Shown: positions 16,843 to 23,359 of the stretch, piece after piece
Layout of the letters: the number at the start of each line of letters is the position of its first letter
Numbering within the stretch: the stretch's first letter is position 1
Source of the DNA: RUG11462 sp045539315
GTDB taxonomy: Bacteria; Bacillota; Clostridia; Oscillospirales; Acutalibacteraceae
Direction of reading: 5' to 3'
Length of the DNA: 64,000 nucleotides
Assembly (NCBI GenBank): GCA_045539315.1
Contig: JAZQFC010000037.1
Location: forward strand, 1 to 64,000
The notes under the pieces: generated by a model
The model's input: the letters and a program-made list of their open reading frames with translations, nothing else
Databases searched by the model: none
Told to the model about the DNA's origin: nothing
Made by a program: the position numbers and the translations under genes

Positions 16843-17763
16843 ATGAGAAGTGTAATTGATATACTCGATTTATCGGTTTGCGAGATTAAAAGTCTTATTA
16901 AAACCGCTAATGACATTATTGAAAATCCCCATAAATATGCCCACATCTGCGATGGTAAGAAATTAGCAACACTGTTTTTTGAGCCTTCTACTCGTACTCG
17001 TCTTTCTTTTGAGGCGGCAATGTATGAGTTAGGCGGCCATGTATTAAGTATGTCTAGCGCAGGCTCTTCTTCTGCTGCTAAAGGCGAAAGCGTTGCCGAT
17101 ACTGCTAAAACAATTAGTTGCTATGCAGATATTATTGCTATGCGCCACCCTAAAGAAGGCGCACCGATGGTGGCTTCTATGAATGCAACTATTCCTGTTA
17201 TAAATGCAGGCGATGGCGGTCATAATCACCCAACACAAACTCTTGCAGACTTGCTTACTATCTCACGAGAAAAAGGCGGTTTTAACGGTCTTACTGTTGG
17301 TCTTTGTGGTGACTTGAAATTTGGTAGAACTGTTCACTCGCTTATTGGCGCGTTATCTCGATACAGTGGTATTAAATTTGTACTTATCTCCCCTGATGAG
17401 TTAAAACTACCAAGTTACGTTAAAAAAGATATTTTGAAAAAGAACAACATTGAATACGTTCAAACAAATGATTTAGAAGGCGCTATGCCTGAACTTGATA
17501 TTCTTTATATGACAAGAGTTCAAAGAGAAAGATTTTTCAATGAAGATGATTATTTAAGACTTAAGGATAGTTACATCTTAACTCCTGAAAAATTAAAAAA
17601 TGCAAAGGCTGATTTATCAATTATGCACCCACTACCAAGGGTTAATGAGATTTCTGTAGCAATAGATGATGATAGCCGCGCTTGCTACTTTAAACAAGTT
17701 TTAAACGGTAAATATATGAGAATGGCTCTTATTTTGATGCTTCTCGGATTGGAGGCAAAATAG
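16843..17763 (+). CDS. pyrB: aspartate carbamoyltransferase catalytic subunit
   Basis: Condenses carbamoyl phosphate and aspartate. 306 aa with FEPSTRTRLSFE (carbamoyl-phosphate site, about residue 46), GDGGHNHPTQTLADL near 125 and MHPLPRVNEI near 265. RBS GAAAGGAT. The stop TAG shares its last base with the GTG start of pyrI, so the two subunits are translationally coupled, fitting an E. coli-like PyrB6-PyrI6 enzyme. Confidence 0.97.
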   Translation: MRSVIDILDLSVCEIKSLIKTANDIIENPHKYAHICDGKKLATLFFEPSTRTRLSFEAAMYELGGHVLSMSSAGSSSAAKGESVADTAKTISCYADIIAMRHPKEGAPMVASMNATIPVINAGDGGHNHPTQTLADLLTISREKGGFNGLTVGLCGDLKFGRTVHSLIGALSRYSGIKFVLISPDELKLPSYVKKDILKKNNIEYVQTNDLEGAMPELDILYMTRVQRERFFNEDDYLRLKDSYILTPEKLKNAKADLSIMHPLPRVNEISVAIDDDSRACYFKQVLNGKYMRMALILMLLGLEAK

Positions 17764-18179
17764 TGAAGATTGACGCTATTGTAAACGGAATTGTTATCGA
17801 CCATATTACTGTTGGCAAGGCTATGGAAATTTATAAATTTTTAGACCTTGAGAGTCTTGAATGCCCTGTTGCTATTATTAAAAATGTTTCTTCGAAACTT
17901 ATGGGCAAAAAAGATATTATCAAAATCGACGCTGACATAGATGTTGACCTTGACGCTATCGGTTACATTGACCCTGATGCTACAGTTAATATCATTAAAA
18001 ATGGCGAATTGGTTGATAAGAAAAAACTTAATTTGCCAGAAAAAATTACTAATGTAATCAAATGCAAAAACCCAAGATGCATTACAACAACCGAGCAGGA
18101 ATTACAACACATTTTCAAACTCACCGATAAAGAAAACAGAGTTTATAGATGTATCTACTGCGAATCAAAAGCGAATTAG
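17763..18179 (+). CDS. pyrI: aspartate carbamoyltransferase regulatory subunit
   Basis: Allosteric subunit of ATCase. 138 aa with N-terminal nucleotide-binding fold (IVNGIVIDHITVGKAMEI) and C-terminal Zn site, C-x4-C (CKNPRC) plus C-x2-C (CIYC). GTG start overlapping the pyrB stop. Last gene of the pyr operon, before a strong terminator. PyrI presence predicts nucleotide feedback on ATCase rather than control only by transcription. Confidence 0.95.
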   Translation: MKIDAIVNGIVIDHITVGKAMEIYKFLDLESLECPVAIIKNVSSKLMGKKDIIKIDADIDVDLDAIGYIDPDATVNIIKNGELVDKKKLNLPEKITNVIKCKNPRCITTTEQELQHIFKLTDKENRVYRCIYCESKAN

Positions 18180-18185
18180 AATAAT

Positions 18186-18222
18186 AAAAAAACCGAGAGT
18201 TTTAACAACTCTCGGTTTTTTG
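18186..18222. terminator. terminator of the pyr operon
   Basis: A 15-bp stem (18186-18200 with 18206-18220), with T- and A-runs on the two sides, so it also serves the convergent small membrane gene. Confidence 0.9.
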
Positions 18223-18471
18223 TTATTTCTTAGAAATTTCATCTATATTGTTTATCTTTTTTAATTCATTAAGCATGTTCAAGTCGGGCAAGGCAATAAC
18301 CAAAAGATATCCGATTATTCCAGTCCAAAAACACAAGTGAAAATATTTTTTCTCGTAATACCCTTTTGTTTTTGCCACCATTTCAAAACTTTCTGCTATG
18401 TAATAATTTAACCAAATAAATAAAATTAAAACAATAAGATAAATAAAAATAATAAAACCAGAAGTTGCCAT
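18223..18471 (-). CDS. small two-pass membrane protein
   Basis: An 82-aa protein with hydrophobic segments at about residues 5-25 and 44-62, separated by a conserved-looking AESFEMVAKTKGYYEKKYFHLCF loop (charged, with an aromatic C-terminal part). Similar small proteins are common in Clostridia, with no assigned function. Translation start is firm: AAGGAGG lies 8 bases before ATG. The gene is preceded by a structured leader with an intrinsic terminator, so its expression is probably conditional. Confidence 0.7.
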   Translation of the reverse strand: MATSGFIIFIYLIVLILFIWLNYYIAESFEMVAKTKGYYEKKYFHLCFWTGIIGYLLVIALPDLNMLNELKKINNIDEISKK

Positions 18472-18487
18472 ACTTTAATTCCTCCTT

Positions 18488-18607
18488 AAAAATAAAAAAT
18501 GCGCCTACCGAAGCAGACGCACAAAAAACGCAAACTCCGATAGTCGCCAAACTAACAAATGTGAAATGGGTGCAAACGCACATACCTACATTGCTGGAAT
18601 TTGCGTT
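18488..18607 (-). promoter_or_regulatory. structured leader with attenuator upstream of the small membrane gene
   Basis: On the minus-strand transcript a 12-bp stem (18607-18596 with 18538-18527, one G-U) encloses a 57-nt apical region containing the hairpin GTGC-GTTT-GCAC (18581-18570). It is followed at once by a terminator hairpin TGCGTCT/AGGCGCA (18521-18500) and a U-run (18499-18488) that ends at the RBS. The arrangement is riboswitch- or attenuator-like; it did not match a riboswitch class I can recall. Confidence 0.5.
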
Positions 18608-18738
18608 TTTATCAAATTCATATGCAATATAGATATAACCAAAACAAAGCGTAATTATTCTTATAAAAAGAAAATACACCCAATTTCACGAATATTCAGT
18701 TAGTTTGGCAATATTAGTTTATCATATATTTTAACAAA

Positions 18739-18767
18739 TTGCAATATATTTTTATTTATGATATAAT
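18739..18767 (+). promoter_or_regulatory. promoter of the RAYT gene
   Basis: TTGCAA 18739-18744, 17-bp spacer, TATAAT 18762-18767. Between this promoter and the leader (18608-18738) I see no gene. Confidence 0.6.
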
Positions 18768-18782
18768 GATTATGGTGATAAA

Positions 18783-19298
18783 ATGAATTTACCTAAAAGA
18801 AAACGAAATAGATTAGAATGTTTTGACTACAACCAAAGCAGTGCCTATTTTATAACATTGTGTGTAAATAATCGTAAAAAAATATTGTCTAAAATCGTAG
18901 GGACAGGCGTCCTCGACTGTCCGCAGATATGTTTATTGAAACATGGCAAAATTGCAGAAAAATATATTAATCAATTAAACGATTTTTATGATAATATTTC
19001 TATTGATAAATATATTATTATGCCAGACCATATTCATATGATTATTACTATAATTAACGGACAGTCGAGGACGCCTGTCCCTACAGATACTATAATAATT
19101 AATAATAAAAACTCAACAATATCAAAATTTGTAAGCACTTTTAAAAGATTTTGCAACAAAGAATATGACAAAAACATTTGGCAACCAAGATATCACGACC
19201 ATATTATTCGTAATCAAGAAGATTATCAAGAAATTTGGAAGTATATTGATGATAATCCTCACAGATGGCTTATAACACACAAAACCCAAGACAATTAA
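18783..19298 (+). mobile_element. REP-associated tyrosine transposase (RAYT, Y1 family)
   Basis: 171-aa single-strand HUH/Y1 transposase-like protein of the REP-associated (RAYT) group. The HUH motif is in MPDHIHMII near residue 82, and the catalytic Tyr lies in NIWQPRYHDHIIRNQEDY near 140; the C-terminal EIWKYIDDNPHRW block is typical. It appears intact and has its own promoter and terminator. A 27-bp inverted repeat (18897-18923 and 19058-19084) lies wholly inside the coding sequence, flanking the HUH region. No flanking transposon ends or target duplications were seen, in keeping with the domesticated character of RAYTs. Confidence 0.9.
18897..19084. repeat. 27-bp inverted repeat inside the RAYT coding sequence
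   Basis: Positions 18897-18923 and 19058-19084 are perfect reverse complements. Each arm also contains a small hairpin GGACAG-N10-CTGTCC, like a REP unit. The arms encode GTGVLDCP and GQSRTPVPT. Confidence 0.9.
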
Positions 19299-19315
19299 TG
19301 TCTTGGGTTTTGTTT
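19281..19315. terminator. terminator after the RAYT gene
   Basis: A 13-bp stem (19281-19293 with 19299-19311), loop ATTAA, T-run. It is also correctly placed for the end of the minus-strand pilus operon. Confidence 0.85.
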
Positions 19316-19322
19316 TTCCATG

Positions 19323-19895
19323 CTATTTTAATTTACAACAAATAACAATATATTCCATTGTGTTTTGTTCTTGGACTAAAATCATAAAATCATCGTTATG
19401 TGTTAACAAACTTTCAAATTTCTCCTGTTTTGAACGGAAAATTTCACTTATTTCATAACTAAACTCGGCGCCTGTCATATCAACCAAATTGATTTCTTCG
19501 CCGATTTGAATTTCGCTTACACACTCAAACTGCTTATCACTACCGCCGATAACCAACGAATTATCATAAACAGAACCTGTTATTCTTCTTACTGAATAAC
19601 TTGACATATTAGAATCCCATTCATTGAAAACAGGGAGTTTTATTTTATAATTTGGTATTTCTACAATGCCGACCACATCTTGATTTTCTACCTCGAGCAC
19701 AGGCATTTCTAAAGATAAATAATTCTCTGCCACGCCTTCGCTTCTTTCGGATAAAATCACTTCTAATTGTGAAACTATTTTCTCTGATTCTAATTTAGCA
19801 TTTTTTGCAGTTATATGAGAAAAAATCATAAGCAAAAAACTTGAGAAAATCAAAACAACTCCGACTATTATTAAAATTTTACTCTTTTTGCTCAT
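19323..19895 (-). CDS. sortase-fold protein lacking catalytic residues (pseudosortase)
   Basis: 190-aa protein with one N-terminal membrane segment (about 7-27) and a sortase-like beta-barrel: VVGIVEIPNYKIKLPVFNEW (cf. G-x-I-x-IPxIxxxLPV), GSVYDNSLVIGGSD, then IGEEINLVDMTGAEFSYEISEI. In class C/D sortases the His is in GH or GGHD; here it is GGSD (Gly118/Ser119). The TLxTC strand corresponds to MILVQ (Gln175), and no Arg occurs after residue 154. It is the last gene of the pilus operon, overlapping the minor pilin by 17 bp. Inferred to be catalytically dead, perhaps a pilus assembly partner. Alignment is by eye. Confidence 0.72.
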   Translation of the reverse strand: MSKKSKILIIVGVVLIFSSFLLMIFSHITAKNAKLESEKIVSQLEVILSERSEGVAENYLSLEMPVLEVENQDVVGIVEIPNYKIKLPVFNEWDSNMSSYSVRRITGSVYDNSLVIGGSDKQFECVSEIQIGEEINLVDMTGAEFSYEISEIFRSKQEKFESLLTHNDDFMILVQEQNTMEYIVICCKLK

Positions 19896-20841
19896 TTTTT
19901 CTGCTCCTCAAACCGCCAACACCTATGATAACAAGCATTAGTCCTGAAATGCACATAATCACAAAATACACCATTCTTGAAATGCCAAGACCTGTTTTAG
20001 GCGCATCAGAATATGGTGGTTTTTTATTATTTTCAGGCTTTTCGCTATCTTTGTGAGTGTTTGTTATCACAAACATAGTTTTATTATTTGCAATTTTAAC
20101 ACTATATTTTTTTGGAACATTTCGCTCAACAACCGACCAAACACTACCATCATTTTTGGCTTTAAACGAATAAAACCAATTGTTTTTATTGGATAATTTT
20201 ACAGACTTATTAACAACACCATTTTTCAAAATATCAACGGTAATAGATTTTGGTCTTTGCTCTTTATTTCCAATATCTTTCCAGAGTTTTAACACTTTAT
20301 ATGTTATCAGTTTATCGTCAATTATAACCTCGCTTGGCTTTGGTTGAGCATAAACATTATATTTATAATCGTCATCTTGCACCATAGGTAAATAGGTTAA
20401 AAAACTATCAAAATAATAATATGCATTATCTCTTTTTTCACTTACGCTACGGACTAAATACAAGCCACATTCAAGGTCTGAAAACTCAACCCAACCTTTA
20501 TTTGATGTAAATTCAGTTTTATAAGGCTTGATTTTATCTTTGTTTGTATATGCTTCTAAAGTTAACGCAGTCTGCTTCCATTCAGTATTAGAAGTAATAT
20601 CATAAACAGAAACAGGGCAAGACGCAAATTTCCCACTCTTCTCAAAACTACCATCTTCAAGCATTTTTGCAACTTGATAAATATTTATTTCAAGATTTTC
20701 AAAGCCTTTACCGTTTTTTTGATAATTAATTGTAAGACTACATTTTTCAGGCATTGGTGAGACTGCCGAGATTTGAACTGTTTTTATTGCACAAAAAACA
20801 AACAATATGGCAAAAAATAAACTAACAACGCGTTTTGTCAT
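19879..20841 (-). CDS. minor pilin with APKTG sorting signal
   Basis: 320-aa secreted protein: signal peptide about 1-26, an N-terminal pilin-type (SpaA/prealbumin-like) domain (GWVEFSDLECGLYLVR near 115), and a Cna-B-like domain from about 180 (ITVDILKNG ... NWFYSF). The C-terminal signal is APKTG at 280-284, followed by a hydrophobic helix and RSRKNEQKE. The signal is a variant of LPXTG. It overlaps the class C sortase stop by ATGA and the pseudosortase start by 17 bp. It could be the basal pilin that is finally linked to the wall; this is inferred from position and size. Confidence 0.82.
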   Translation of the reverse strand: MTKRVVSLFFAILFVFCAIKTVQISAVSPMPEKCSLTINYQKNGKGFENLEINIYQVAKMLEDGSFEKSGKFASCPVSVYDITSNTEWKQTALTLEAYTNKDKIKPYKTEFTSNKGWVEFSDLECGLYLVRSVSEKRDNAYYYFDSFLTYLPMVQDDDYKYNVYAQPKPSEVIIDDKLITYKVLKLWKDIGNKEQRPKSITVDILKNGVVNKSVKLSNKNNWFYSFKAKNDGSVWSVVERNVPKKYSVKIANNKTMFVITNTHKDSEKPENNKKPPYSDAPKTGLGISRMVYFVIMCISGLMLVIIGVGGLRSRKNEQKE

Positions 20842-21677
20842 ATCAAATCCTCCTCACCTAATGTTTCTTTTTTAACAGGCGCAAACATTACATAAATCAA
20901 CAATGCAATGATAATTGGCAACGCAACTATTGGCATTACTATTAAAACATCAACTCTATATGCTTCGTTTGCGATAAATATATTTCTTTTTTGAGATGCA
21001 TCAACCTGATGACCACGCACAAGTAATCTATGCGAATTAATGCCATAAGGGGTGCAAGTAAGCAAAGTACAATAATCTTTATCCTTTTTAATTTGAATTA
21101 AATTAGTGTCATCAGGCTCCACGATTCTGATTTGATCTACCTCATAAACAAAGGTTCTATCAAGAATAGTAAATGTAAAAGTATCGCCTATTTCCATTCT
21201 ATCAAGATTAGTAAAAAGAACTGCCGTAGGAAGCCCCCTATGAGCAGAAACTACACTATGAGTATTATTTCCACCTACAGGAAGACTGCTTCCTTGAAAA
21301 TGCCCTGCGGCATTACCTAAAACATCATCAGAAGTACCGTGATACACCGGTAATTCCTGACTTATTTTTGGAATTGAGATATATCCCATCATTCCTGTAC
21401 CTGTTACATCAAGAGTTTTCCAATATTTTTGCTCGATTTTAGCATACTCTTGCAAAGGAAAATCTAACGAAGCAAGTTCAATGTTGTACTCGTCTGCTTG
21501 TTCAAAAAGTTTTGTAAAATCTTCAGGTTTATAAGCCGCCAACATTGTTTCATAATCAACAATCGCCTCACTTTGTGTTTTTGAATTCCAAAAGTTACTC
21601 ACGGTTGGATACAACAACACGGACAAACCTATGAAAAACGATATTAAAAGTATAATAGTAACTTTTCTACTTTGCAT
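20838..21677 (-). CDS. class C sortase (pilin polymerase)
   Basis: 279-aa membrane enzyme that cleaves LPXTG-type signals of pilins and links them through lysine side chains. It has an N-terminal TM (about 6-26) and a C-terminal TM (about 240-262), the class C layout. The triad is H146 (SAHRG), C208 (TLLTCTPYG) and R217 (SHRLLVRG), with the expected C-to-R spacing of 9. The start ATG 21677 has GGGAGGAA upstream; a longer in-frame reading begins inside a hairpin and is rejected. It lies between major and minor pilin genes. Confidence 0.93.
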   Translation of the reverse strand: MQSRKVTIILLISFFIGLSVLLYPTVSNFWNSKTQSEAIVDYETMLAAYKPEDFTKLFEQADEYNIELASLDFPLQEYAKIEQKYWKTLDVTGTGMMGYISIPKISQELPVYHGTSDDVLGNAAGHFQGSSLPVGGNNTHSVVSAHRGLPTAVLFTNLDRMEIGDTFTFTILDRTFVYEVDQIRIVEPDDTNLIQIKKDKDYCTLLTCTPYGINSHRLLVRGHQVDASQKRNIFIANEAYRVDVLIVMPIVALPIIIALLIYVMFAPVKKETLGEEDLI

Positions 21678-21704
21678 AAGTTCCTCCCTATCGTTGTTTT
21701 GTTT

Positions 21705-21726
21705 GGTGGGGCAAAAATGCCCCACC
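21705..21726 (-). other. perfect hairpin between major pilin and sortase genes
   Basis: GGTGGGGCA (21705-21713) pairs with TGCCCCACC (21718-21726), loop AAAA. On the transcribed strand it is not followed by a T-run, so RNA processing or 3' protection of the pilin message is more likely than termination. Confidence 0.6.
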
Positions 21727-21756
21727 GCTTAAAACTAAAAATCAAAAAACAAAATA

Positions 21757-23268
21757 TTAGTCATTAATCATACTCATTCTCTTTTTAGTTACTAACAATA
21801 CGCCAGCGCCTAAAACGAAGATAACACCGAGTACGATGAATATAATTGTGCCTGTTGCACCAGTTTCAGGTAACATTGAACCTGTTTTATTGATAACATG
21901 TACGCCTGAACCTGTTGAATAGATACCATCATTGAAAACAGCATCTAAATTTGCATCGGCAATAGTAAACTCTTTACGCGCTGTCAATTTATTGTAACCT
22001 GCAGGAGCAACAGTTTCTTCAAGATAATAAACACCATTATCAAAACCTACAACTGTTACTTGACCATCAACAACTTTGATTGAAACACCTGCTTCATCAG
22101 CACGAGCACGGCGATAAACTTGATTGCCGTTATCATCTAATACAGGAGTTGTATCATCTTCTTCCATAAGAGGAACTACTGCGATTTCATTACCACCTGT
22201 TGCAGCATCATATACGCGGAATTCTGCACCATCGATAAGTTTATTGGTTGAATCTGTTTTAACGATATCAATTGAGAATGTATATGTTTTTGTTTGGTCA
22301 TGTGTTGTGAAATGTTCTTCACCATATTCTAACCAAGATTCATTAGGGTTGCCTTCTGTTAAACCTACTTTAGCATTACGGTTAAGCATTGCGTTGTAGT
22401 AAACAAGAATTCTGTCGTTTGGTTTTAATGTTTCAACAAAAGCATCTGTGAATTCAACTTCAAATGTGCAGTCATCATCAAAAGCACTTGTTTTTACAGT
22501 GTAATCTGTGCCAATTGTGAGTGTTGATTCAACACCAAGGCTGTTTACGTGTTTAATTTCTGTTACACCTCTGTTTTCATCTAAATCTTGTTCAAATGTA
22601 AGACCAACTGACATTTTATCGTGAAGCGCATAGTTTTCAGCACCTGCTGCAACGTGGATAATTGACATAAAGTTTACGATTTGACCGATATCTGCAGTGT
22701 TTGTATCGCCCCACATACCTGTTAAATCTTCTTGTACTTGTTTATCAATTGTTGGAACATGGTTTTTAGCGTTAACTGATGCATCTGGGTCAGTTGTAGT
22801 TAAACCACAAAGAGCACCTGCTGATGAATCAACTAAATACCAACCAAGTTCGAGGTTTGAGAATTTACCTGTTGTACCTGTAACAACAAATTCGCCAGCA
22901 TTTTCAGATGATTTTACAGGGTCAATGTCGTTTGCTATTGCATAAGCCAATGCTTTTTTAGCAAATGCAGCGATAGTTGAATCATCTTCACTTGCAACCC
23001 AAGTTACATAGCCTGCTTCATCAGTTGTAATGTAGTTTTTAGCATCCGTTGTATTAAAGAATGCTGTCCAAGCGCTATTTACTTTGTATGAATAAGCACC
23101 TGAATTTTTGTCATAACTTTCAAGGTCTAATAATTGATAAATCTTGTAAGTTGTGTTTTCGGCAACACCATTGATAGTGATTGAACCTTCTTCGTTAGCT
23201 GCAAAAGCCATAATTGGCATTGAGCAAACTAACAATAAAATAAGTGCGATAGAAATTAGTCTTTTCAT
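21757..23268 (-). CDS. major pilin, LPETG-anchored
   Basis: 503-aa backbone pilin. Signal peptide 1-23 (PIMAFAA), then N-terminal domain with GWYLVDSSAGALCGL. The NHVPTIDKQV motif near 170 probably holds the lysine used for polymerisation (in place of the usual YPKN). A Cna-B-type domain follows at about 195-320, and a C-terminal SpaA-like domain with the E-box YYLEETVAPAGY near 430. The sorting signal is LPETG at 466-470, followed by TM and KKRMSMIND. RBS GAAAGGAA. First-class candidate for the shaft subunit by size, E-box and position next to the sortase. Confidence 0.9.
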   Translation of the reverse strand: MKRLISIALILLLVCSMPIMAFAANEEGSITINGVAENTTYKIYQLLDLESYDKNSGAYSYKVNSAWTAFFNTTDAKNYITTDEAGYVTWVASEDDSTIAAFAKKALAYAIANDIDPVKSSENAGEFVVTGTTGKFSNLELGWYLVDSSAGALCGLTTTDPDASVNAKNHVPTIDKQVQEDLTGMWGDTNTADIGQIVNFMSIIHVAAGAENYALHDKMSVGLTFEQDLDENRGVTEIKHVNSLGVESTLTIGTDYTVKTSAFDDDCTFEVEFTDAFVETLKPNDRILVYYNAMLNRNAKVGLTEGNPNESWLEYGEEHFTTHDQTKTYTFSIDIVKTDSTNKLIDGAEFRVYDAATGGNEIAVVPLMEEDDTTPVLDDNGNQVYRRARADEAGVSIKVVDGQVTVVGFDNGVYYLEETVAPAGYNKLTARKEFTIADANLDAVFNDGIYSTGSGVHVINKTGSMLPETGATGTIIFIVLGVIFVLGAGVLLVTKKRMSMIND

Positions 23269-23359
23269 GATTTTTTCCTTTCTTTTTTAATGTTTTTTGT
23301 TTTTTTATTTTTGTTTTTTGATTTTAATAATCAGCATCAAGCCCTCGCTTGAAAAGAGT

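Noticed and set aside
18383..18679. Minus-strand 98-codon open frame with hydrophobic translation over the leader of the small membrane gene
   Set aside because: It has a GTG start without RBS, and it covers the long closing stem, the terminator hairpin and the RBS of the real gene. Structured RNA explains the region better; kept in mind as the main alternative.
21678..21725. N-terminal extension of the class C sortase by 16 residues
   Set aside because: It would start inside the hairpin and without RBS; ATG 21677 has GGGAGGAA in place.
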